A DNA stretch of 64,000 bases from Thamnaconus septentrionalis (taxonomy: Eukaryota; Chordata; Actinopteri; Tetraodontiformes; Monacanthidae). How positions within the stretch are numbered: position 1 is the first letter of the stretch; every line of letters begins with the position of its first letter. The position numbers and the translations under genes are program-made. The stretch spans positions 5,866,001 to 5,930,000 of the forward strand of contig CM020516.1 in assembly GCA_009823395.1 (NCBI GenBank), read 5' to 3'. This document shows, piece after piece, positions 56,131-64,000 of the stretch. Below the pieces are notes generated by a model, which saw only the letters and a list, made by a program, of their open reading frames with translations, searched no databases and was not told the origin of the DNA.

Positions 56131-56174
56131 AAGAAGAAGAAGAAGAAGAAGAAGAAGAAGAAGAAGAAGAAGAA
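56131..56174. repeat. AAG trinucleotide run
   Basis: About 14 AAG units in the inferred bean1 intron. Confidence 0.95.
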
Positions 56175-57472
56175 AAATGTGTTGTCAACATCAAAAATCG
56201 TGAATCTAAACAAAATCTGTGCGTAGTCGCAGTTAGAATGAACAAGTCTGACGTCGTGATGGAGCTTCAACCAGGAGTCCAGCTGGGAGGTTAATTAATA
56301 AATTAGTGATTCTGTTGCTCGGCTCTCATCCAGATCAGGTGAGACTCTGAGTCTGACAGGTTTCTGTTTTTTTATTGTCAAGAGGAAGAAACAAACACGA
56401 GTTGATGAACCAGAACAGAGCAGTTCAATTTTTCTCTCAAACTTAATGCAGATCCTCACTGTTGCTGGTGTGTACCCACATTCAATAACTGCTACAAATT
56501 CTAAGCTTACATCTGTTTGCATCAATTCATTATTAATATCACTATATTGTTTTAGTTTTTTTTTGTTTTTTTTTTACATAAATATGAATCAATTTTATTT
56601 CGATTTTTCTCTGCTTTACCTGAAAATGTTCAAGGTGAAATGCACCTGTTTCCACTTGGACTGAAATGATCAACTATAGACCCGCAGCCTAGTTTTGTCA
56701 GGATCAAACGGATGAGAAGAAGAACAGAAGAGCCCGAAGGAAAACTAACTGCGTCCTCGCTTTAAAAACCTCTTGGAACAAATAGACACCGACACCGACA
56801 GCGGGACAAATGAATTGGTAACGATTGTCTCAAACCAGCTGAGCTGCGAACTTTCACGAACTTGACTGAAACTGAAATTCTTAGCGTGGTGAAGAACTGA
56901 CGATGTGTTAACTGTCACTTGGCTTCATTGGAGGAGGAAAGAAAAACTCTCTTGGTTTGGTTTTTCGTTTTTGATTTCACGCGTTAAATATTAAACTACT
57001 TTTGTTTGATAACTGTGTTAAAAAACAAACCATAACTGGACTCCTTCCCCTTCATTCCTACAATTTGAAGTTATTTGTTTGTTTTATCCAATTTTGCATC
57101 AAAAGCCCGAGGTCATGACCGCATGCTGCCTCCTGGATTCCGACGCCGCTTCGTCTGATTGGCTGAGAACTCCAGCTGTGCAGCCAGACCTTTGCTTTGC
57201 TTTGCCTGTGATGTTGCCGCATCCTAGCAAGCGTGATCATTCCTCCAGAATCCCACTGACTCCAGACCAGAACCGGCCGCAGATCGCTGTCTGCTGTGGC
57301 TGCTGCTGCTGCATAATGAAGCGTTCACACTGCGTTTTGTCCGTCGGAAAGTTTTCGCTGCCGTGGCAACAGATTCTCTTCCTCGCCGCGTGCGGCAAAA
57401 TGCCAAACAGTAAATGAGAGCAACAGCAAACAGGCTGCGAAAGGTCAGCGAATCAGATCCTTTTCAGCTTAG

Positions 57473-57503
<31 letters not shown>

Positions 57504-57955
57504 AGCAGCAGCCGCTTGTTTAAAATACGTGAGAAATGAAAGACTCTTGGCTCTTTATTTACCATTGATTGATCTCTGTGTTTTTACCTGATTAGAATCT
57601 TTATTTTATTTCAAACTACCAAACGATATTTTGATTTGGTCCTAGTTTTCCTAAATGTAAAGAAAAATTAGGTTTCTACATGGTTAAATATGTATTAATA
57701 GATTAAATATAAATGTTTAACAAATTAAGAGTAAATTAATTAAATAGACTAAACCAGAAATAGTGTCTCTTAACAGAACAAATTGCTCAATATTCATCTT
57801 ATCATTGCAACATTATTTTTTGACACCACAGTTTTTCCCAGTTGCTGTTTTTTTTGTTTGTTTATTTCTGAATTTCTAATGTACGTTTAACTCTGAGTGA
57901 CTTTGTGTGAGAGCCGGAGGGGTGTTCTGACCCTGCCCAGCTCCCAGGGGGGAAC

Positions 57956-57998
<43 letters not shown>

Positions 57999-59171
57999 TG
58001 TGTGTAGGTGGGCAGCAGCTGTGTTTGAACCGTGGAATACTTAAATGCCTAAAAGGATATAAAAGCAAGGAACAGCTGAACGGTTCAGTGGCAGCAACTT
58101 GAGGATGGAGGTCGAAAAACAGACGAGTTGACGGAAAAATCTGCACTTTTGTTTGTTTTTCTGAGTGTTTTTTTGTTTGTTTGTTTGTTTTTTCGGTCTC
58201 CAGAATGTTCTCGTCAGGTTTCACTGTAACACCGTAGTCGCCATGCCACACGGTGACACACACACACACACACGAACCCCGCGAGTGTGTGTTTGTTCTG
58301 AGTCCTTGGTGAATCATCAGGAAGTCACACGTCGACGACACAGAGAAGTGAAGCTGCGAGCACCATCGGCTCCGCTGGCTTTGGCTCTTTTAAAAAAATA
58401 AGTCAGATGAGTCAGAAAAAGCAAACGCGGCAGTCTTACGACAGAGTTCTTCATCTTTTAGCCTCACTAATTGCTTTTCGATGCAGCTGTTGGTCCCGGG
58501 CCGAGCTCGCTGTCCTCCCTCATTACACTTCCTGCCGGGGGGGAAGTGGGCCCGCGTCCACGCCCGCATCCAGACCCGCCGCGCCCATACAGTCGGCGGG
58601 GCCGGCGCTATGCTATGTCTCATATTGAAGAGAGGGCAGCCGTAACTCACAATGACAAGCTGTCAGAGCGGATCAAGTGCGGCTGCTTGACGCTGCTGTA
58701 TAATGTATGTGGCTAATGTACAAAATGATGCAGGGTGCAGCGGTGGCGGCGCTGGCGCTGGAAGTGGCGGTCGATATCGGCGTTTCTGACAGTTTGTGAC
58801 CCCACCGGTGGAACTTCAGTGACTTCCTGCTGAACTCTCCCATGCTGAGAACGCGTCTGCAGAAGTGCTGAACTTTACGCTAGTGCTTGTCAGTTGTCGT
58901 AGAATGCTAAATACCTGGATCCTTGTCAGGTTTTGACCTGCGGCGCTAGTTATCATCTATGCTACATTTAGCTCAGTGCGGTAACAGCTCTTGAACAGTT
59001 AAGGTCCTTACACACCAGCAATAGGTGAAGCGATTCGAAGAAACAACGCGAAAATGCAAATTTTTCGCTGGTGAATTTGTCCTGTACACACTTAGTGCAA
59101 GGCGAACATGGGTATAAAATTGGCTAAGCGATTAAGTTCGGCGCTCTTTCTTTCACGCCAAAGGAGAAACA

Positions 59172-59342
59172 ATGGATTCGACTACATCCTCAATTGATGA
59201 TGTCCTGGTGATGGTTGAATTAAAGAAGAAACCGCTCCCAGTGTGCAAGGACCTTTACGGTCCAGCTTTTCTTCACTCACCACCGTTGGGGATTTTTATT
59301 ATGACTTCTTTTTTTGCGCAAATAGTTTTATTGCTCATTTAG
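59172..59342 (+). pseudogene. Short open frame, possible DNA-transposon remnant
   Basis: 56 codons starting MDSTTSSIDDVLVMVELKKK. An acidic, Ser-rich start of this kind is seen in PIF/Harbinger-type transposase genes. AAGGTCCTTACACACC upstream (59002-59017) resembles the terminal sequence of such elements, and an inverted AAGGACC occurs within the frame. There is no catalytic domain. Assignment is tentative. Confidence 0.25.
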
Positions 59343-59755
59343 CAAGGCAACGCTACATAACGTCAATAGCGCTGCCATTTGAATAAGACCCATGACAATT
59401 TTAATGCACGGACGTTGTCTGCGGCGCTGAAAAAAAGGACAATCTGTGGGATTAAATGATGTTAATCCACGACTATTTTTATGTAGTTGACACGAAACGT
59501 GGATTAACAGGATAATCTCTGCTTCCTATTAGATGAGGTATTTTCACCCAGAGAGCTAACGGGTGGACGCGAGTTGAGGAGCGATGAAACCCGCGAGGTT
59601 TGTATCTCTGGGATGAGAACGGCTGTGGAAATATGATCGCGTCAAATAAAAATTTACGATAAAGGGGCTGAAGTTGACGCTCATCTGAGAGATGTGGGAT
59701 CTTGTGTCAACGTGGGGATTATGGGCCGTGTTTTCTCTCGCACTCTCTCTCTCTT

Positions 59756-59798
<43 letters not shown>

Positions 59799-61307
59799 GA
59801 CATGCAGACGAGGAGGAGGTGAGTGCCTGTTTGTCAGTGAGCTTCGTTGACAGGCTGTCAAAGTGAATTACAGTTGCTGCTGTTCATCACTTGGGAACAG
59901 ATACAGTGTTTATCACACACTGAGGTCAGTCCAGCCCCAAGTGCCTTTGAGCAAGTCTTTTTGCGGTCACTAACCAGCGGCCGGTCATCAGATAAAAAAA
60001 ACAGCCTGTTTATACGTCGGCACCACTCATCTCCATCACTTTCCTGGATTACTGCGCCGAGCGCCGCCGCCGGCAGGATTTATGATGCCTTTTTTCTTTC
60101 CTTTCCTTTTCATTTTTCACTGTTGCTTGTCAGAACATTTATGGGGTTCTTGTTAACCTGCTTTTCTCTCGCTGATTTATTTCATGGGACCGTCCCGCTG
60201 AGCAAATATTTTCAATATATTGATTCTGCCGTCCGGCGGCAGCAGGCTTGGAAGGACGACCAGCAGGCTTTTCTCTTTCTCCCTCTCTCTCTCTCTCTCT
60301 CTCCCTCTTCCTCCTTCCTCCTCTTCCCTTCTTCTCTCCCTCTGCTGGGCTTTCGGCAGTCGTGCGTCACCTCTTTCATCAACTCGTCTGCTTTCTCTTC
60401 CGCCTCTTTCTTTCTCTCTTGAATAACAGCGTACGGCTGCACTTGTTCTCACACTGAAGAGCAGTTGGTCATCTGCGTAGAACTTTGACTTTCCAACAAG
60501 CTGAAAACAAACACAATTATCAGTAGTATAATTTACATTTTTCTTTTGTTGCTGACATCATCACTCGCTTTTTCACAAGCAAAAAGATCGCCATGAATTT
60601 GTCCGCCGCTTGTCTGTGTGACAGAGGTGCACAACAATAGATTTTCCCCCTGGAGACGCCATTCATTTGGGAGACGAGCGGTGAGAATCATGTCGAGGGA
60701 GAACGAAGGCGCCGAGGAAGACGCGACTGAGAGGCAGGGAGTCAGGGGAGGAGGGAGGAGAGACACTGCCGAGACACCAGGCAGGTCTGCTGGGAGCCGT
60801 TTGGCGGAAGGGAACATTCTCTGGGAACAGTGTGAAAGATGAGAAATGAGCTGTGGGGGGGGGGACAAAGGAGGTTGAAATATCAGGAGAGTAAATCATT
60901 CTGCACCGCCGATGGTTTCCTTCTGCCTTCTAGTCGGAGACAAGGTAGATAGAGCAGAGATAGAAGACAAAAAAAAAGACAAAAAAAAACCAAAAGAAGA
61001 GACGCCTGTTTTGTCACAGATACGACCGCGTCTTTGTTCAGCGGTGGTTTCTCTCTTTCAGATGGATGTAAAGTTTGTAAAGGACTTGATTCACTGACTG
61101 ACAGTGCAACAATAGCGCACCAACATTTGGGAGGAAAAAAGCTTGGGAAAAAAGCGACACAGAGTAGAATCATCGGTAAAGAAAAATGTCCCTCAGTCCT
61201 AAAATTGATTCTAACCTCCTTGTTTTTGCTTATTTTTACTCTAATCTGCACTTGATTTATTTGTTTTATATTCTTTTAACTGTTTTTTGAACTGCAAATT
61301 TTATTTT

Positions 61308-61309
61308 TA

Positions 61310-61351
<42 letters not shown>
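61308..61351. repeat. ATT trinucleotide run
   Basis: About 14 ATT units, 0.5 kb upstream of the bean1 membrane-segment exon. Confidence 0.95.
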
Positions 61352-61862
61352 CATAAAACCTTTTGTGGGTCAGTGACGCAAAGAAGGTGGAAAAAAATAA
61401 AATTAAAAATCAACTTCCATGCAGATTTGTGCTTTTCAGACATCAAGCTGGTGTGGAGCGCAGATGACAGGCGACAGTAACGGAGCGAGAAGGAACATAA
61501 ATTAGAGAGAAGAGACAGACAGTGGCAGGAAGACAGGAAGAGTGATTGACAGACAGGAAGAGGGAGGGGCCTCGCGAGTCAAAAGACGGATGAGACGACT
61601 TACATATTGGCTCCGTAATCTAATGACAGCAATGGCTGAGAGAGAGAAAGAAGGAGAGAGAAGTGTGTCTGTGTGTGTGTGTGCGTGTGTGTCACACAAA
61701 GGCACAGCCGATGAAAGGACGTGCGTAAGGGCAAGGTCACAGTTGCGTAACGCGGCCTGAGGGGGGCGCCAAGGCCAACAGACGGACAGTGGGCCGCAGT
61801 CGCCATTTCCTGCTCATGCTTAACCTCCGACCTTGACTTTTGACCTCTGACCCCCCCCACAG

Positions 61863-62066
61863 TGAGCTCCAACCAGAGCCATGGGGAGTACCCAGACTGC
61901 CGCAGCGAGAGGGAGTCGGTGGGCGAGGCCTCGCTGCTGGTGTCCCCGCTGGTGGTGGCCGGTATTGTCATAGGCCTGGTGCTCTTCCTCTCCTGCATCA
62001 CCATCATCGTCGGCAGCCTGCGCAAAGACAGCCGCCTGCGGAACCCCCACCTCCGGGCCAGCTATG
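61863..62066 (+). CDS. bean1: bean1 exon with the membrane segment
   Basis: 204 nt, phase 1 to phase 1. The acceptor is a C-run followed by CACAG at 61858-61862; donor GTAAGT at 62067. The hydrophobic segment of about 22 residues is followed by the basic stop-transfer residues RKDSRLR. Confidence 0.88.
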
Positions 62067-62408
62067 GTAAGTAACACACATGCACACACACATACACACA
62101 CAAATACAAGCTGCAATACGAGCTGCTGCCAAAAAAAGAATGTAAAAGTTTTTAGATACTTTCAATGGAAAAACAAGACCAAATTCCAAATTCCAACATT
62201 TATTTGACTCTACATGAAAACATTCCAGGAATTGGAGACTCTTGATGTTTCTGTGTGTGCCGGCAGGTCTGGATGGTTTCTCCTACGGAGGCTCAGTGGG
62301 GGAGCTGAGGTCCACCTGCTTTGAGGATTTTCCTCCCGGTTTGGACTTTGAGTCCTTCAGAGAGACTCTGTCACAGGCCGACAACCTCTACCCCGACTCC
62401 CCGCCACG
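61863..62408 (+). CDS. bean1: BEAN1 (brain-expressed, associated with NEDD4), two internal coding exons, partial
   Basis: Single-pass membrane protein that in mammals binds NEDD4-family ubiquitin ligases through PY motifs in its cytoplasmic tail. Exon 61863-62066 enters in phase 1 and encodes SSNQSHGEYPD, then LLVSPLVVAG and LSCITIIVGSLRKD, nearly the same as the human BEAN1 membrane segment (LLVSPVLVAS, LSCITIIVGSIRRD). Exon 62267-62408 encodes GLDGFSYGGSVGELR and ends LYPDSPPR; human BEAN1 has LYPDSPPGY, a PPxY motif. The intervening intron is 200 bp with GTAAGT and CAG ends. The His/Arg-rich stretch that follows the membrane span in human BEAN1 is absent. The rest of the tail must lie beyond the right edge. 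Upstream exons are uncertain. Confidence 0.88.
62267..62408 (+). CDS. bean1: bean1 exon with the first PY motif
   Basis: 142 nt, phase 1 entry, CAG acceptor at 62264-62266. It encodes FSYGGSVGELRSTCFEDFPP, then a Phe/Asp-rich stretch and LYPDSPPR. The donor placed at 62409 (GTACCA after CCACG) is weak. It is chosen because human BEAN1 homology stops there and the sequence beyond becomes T-rich. Reading through would still give PPRY, but the downstream frame looks non-coding and stops at 62517. Confidence 0.8.
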
Positions 62409-62605
62409 GTACCAGCCCTCCTCCTTTCTTCCTCGCTCTCTTTCTTTCCTAAATTCCTCCGTTTTTCATTTCAACTTTACAAACTTCTATCAAAGCTCAA
62501 ACATAAATTGTGCATAAGTGAGCGTTGAGCAGCTCACCTGCTCGAAGCCTCCTTCCTCTCACACTTCATCTACAAAGGTGCAACACAACCTCCAGTGCCC
62601 TTTGT

Positions 62606-62647
<42 letters not shown>

Positions 62648-63026
62648 TATGGTGGCTGAACGGCGGCTAAATGCCAACGTCACACTGTGTTTGATCTAAA
62701 TGTCAGCGGCTCTAATTGGGCATTTTAATAATTCACATCCACTGAAGCTCCCGCGGTGTTTCTGCATTGAACGCTCCTGACGTGTTACTTCCTCCTTCCT
62801 CTCATGTTCAACTAAAGCTGCCTTTCCTCCACTTTTCAATCTCACTCTGGGTTTTTTCAATTGGGTCTCCACTCGCTACTCAGCAGCGAGCTTCCCCAGT
62901 TTGTTTGTACAACGGAGGTGGCGGGGAAACGGTGCGGTTCGCTGTCAAAGAAATTGAGGATGAAACTTCGATTGGTGATTGGGATCAAAAATTCCAGAAT
63001 GTTTGTGTAAATACAGGCGTTATGGA

Positions 63027-63222
63027 GAGGAGGGCAGGAAGTTGGAAGGAAGGAAATAAGGAAGGAGGGAAGGAAAGAAGGAGGGAAAGAATGAAAGAAG
63101 AGGGAGGAAGGAAGGAAAGAAAGCGGAAAGGAAGGAAGAAAGGACAGAAGGAAGAGAGGAGGAAAGAAGAGAGGAGGAAAGAAGAGAAGAAGAAGGAAGC
63201 AAGAAAGGAAGGAAGGAAGAGG
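63027..63222 (+). repeat. Purine tract of GGAA/GAAG type
   Basis: About 195 bp of AAGGAAGG and GAAGAGAGG variants on the plus strand, in the bean1 intron after 62408. Confidence 0.9.
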
Positions 63223-63309
63223 AGAGACGTCAGAGCTTTGGCAGGAGAGAAGCCCGTTCTGGACAGCCTGTGTGAGGATCTGTGGCTCCGGTGATGGGAC
63301 GGGACGGCA

Positions 63310-63310
63310 G

Positions 63311-63364
<54 letters not shown>
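63310..63364. repeat. CA microsatellite, with further TG/CA runs to the right
   Basis: (CA)n of about 55 bp; (TG)n at 63505-63558 and (CA)n at 63640-63676 follow within 300 bp in alternating orientation. Confidence 0.95.
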
Positions 63365-63366
<2 letters not shown>

Positions 63367-63502
63367 ATGCAGGTGAAGAGAAAGGAAAACAGTAAACATA
63401 TAGAAAGAACACAGGTTTGTTTATGATAACACCGGCAAGCTGTGGGGTCGGAACCCTGGCAGCAGGCCGTTAGAGGCGGTCATGTAACCACCGTCCTGCG
63501 GC

Positions 63503-63551
<49 letters not shown>

Positions 63552-63637
63552 TGTGTCGGAAGCAATACGTTCACAGCCACAGCAGGCGAGCTGTTCTGAT
63601 CTGAGTTCTATGCGTTTTAGCTCAACCATCTGTGGTC

Positions 63638-63678
<41 letters not shown>

Positions 63679-64000
63679 CCAGAAAAATATAACTCAGCGG
63701 CTCACCTGTGGAGACTCAAATCTTCTGCTTCCTCTCAGGGAGACAATGGGCAGAGCTGGGCTCAAAACTGATACACAGTGATACACACACTCTGACAAAC
63801 ACTCACAGGGACACGCTGACAAACACACTCCATAAACTTCTTACTTTATCATTTCAAAGAGCTGAAAAAACTTGAACTGCTGGAAAGTAATTTGTTGTTG
63901 CTGCTGCTTCCTGCTGTGGGTCGTCACAGAGATAAATTCCAGCCCAATCACTGATTTGAAATTGGCTGAAACTGAAATGACTGATTTGAAGTTGGCTTCC

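Larger units (their letters stand above)
62409..64000 (+). other. bean1: bean1 intron to window edge, no further exon recognised
   Basis: The next human BEAN1 exon (with PPPYS-type motifs) is not visible. The region holds TG/CA runs (62609-62646, 63310-63364, 63505-63558, 63640-63676) and a GAAG-type purine tract (63027-63222). Confidence 0.55.

Overview
The window is vertebrate, almost certainly teleost fish, nuclear DNA. The evidence is GT-AG spliced genes with short coding exons, dense (CA)n/(TG)n, (CT)n, (AT)n and tetranucleotide microsatellites, tRNA-derived SINEs of a kind common in fish, and two plus-strand genes whose order matches a conserved vertebrate block. There is no prokaryotic-style gene organisation. 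I cannot name the species.

Gene 1 (17.6-34.3 kb coding, + strand) is a complete vascular endothelial cadherin gene (CDH5, VE-cadherin). Fourteen coding exons join with consistent phases into a 780-residue type II cadherin: signal peptide, RRKR processing site, W2/W4 adhesion arm, five EC repeats, one membrane segment and a cytoplasmic tail with the juxtamembrane endocytic/p120 motif and the beta-catenin-binding region. A non-coding first exon probably ends at 9025, giving an 8.6 kb intron 1. The 3' UTR probably runs about 3.5 kb to a polyadenylation signal at 37852.

Gene 2 (+ strand) is the 5' part of BEAN1, which encodes a membrane adaptor for NEDD4-type ubiquitin ligases. Two coding exons are clear (61863-62066 and 62267-62408); the gene continues past the right edge. 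Upstream, a CpG-rich block (about 43.65-44.37 kb) ending in a good splice donor and a candidate exon at 47900-48051 are plausible 5' exons, which would make intron 2 about 13.8 kb. CDH5 followed by BEAN1 in the same orientation is also the human chromosome 16q arrangement.

Layout: 1-8 kb intergenic with repeats; 8-9 kb putative CDH5 promoter and exon 1; 9-17.6 kb intron 1 with candidate regulatory blocks; 17.6-34.3 kb CDH5 coding exons; 34.3-37.9 kb 3' UTR; 38-43.6 kb intergenic; 43.6-64 kb BEAN1 5' region, introns and two coding exons. I saw no tRNA, rRNA or CRISPR feature, and no dedicated undescribed system. The items most worth checking are extra CDH5 introns, clustered FOX/ETS/GATA and TAATC motifs, a promoter-like module inside intron 1, a duplicated motif pair in intron 13, complementary purine/pyrimidine tracts flanking an in-frame exon pair, and a 41-bp palindrome.
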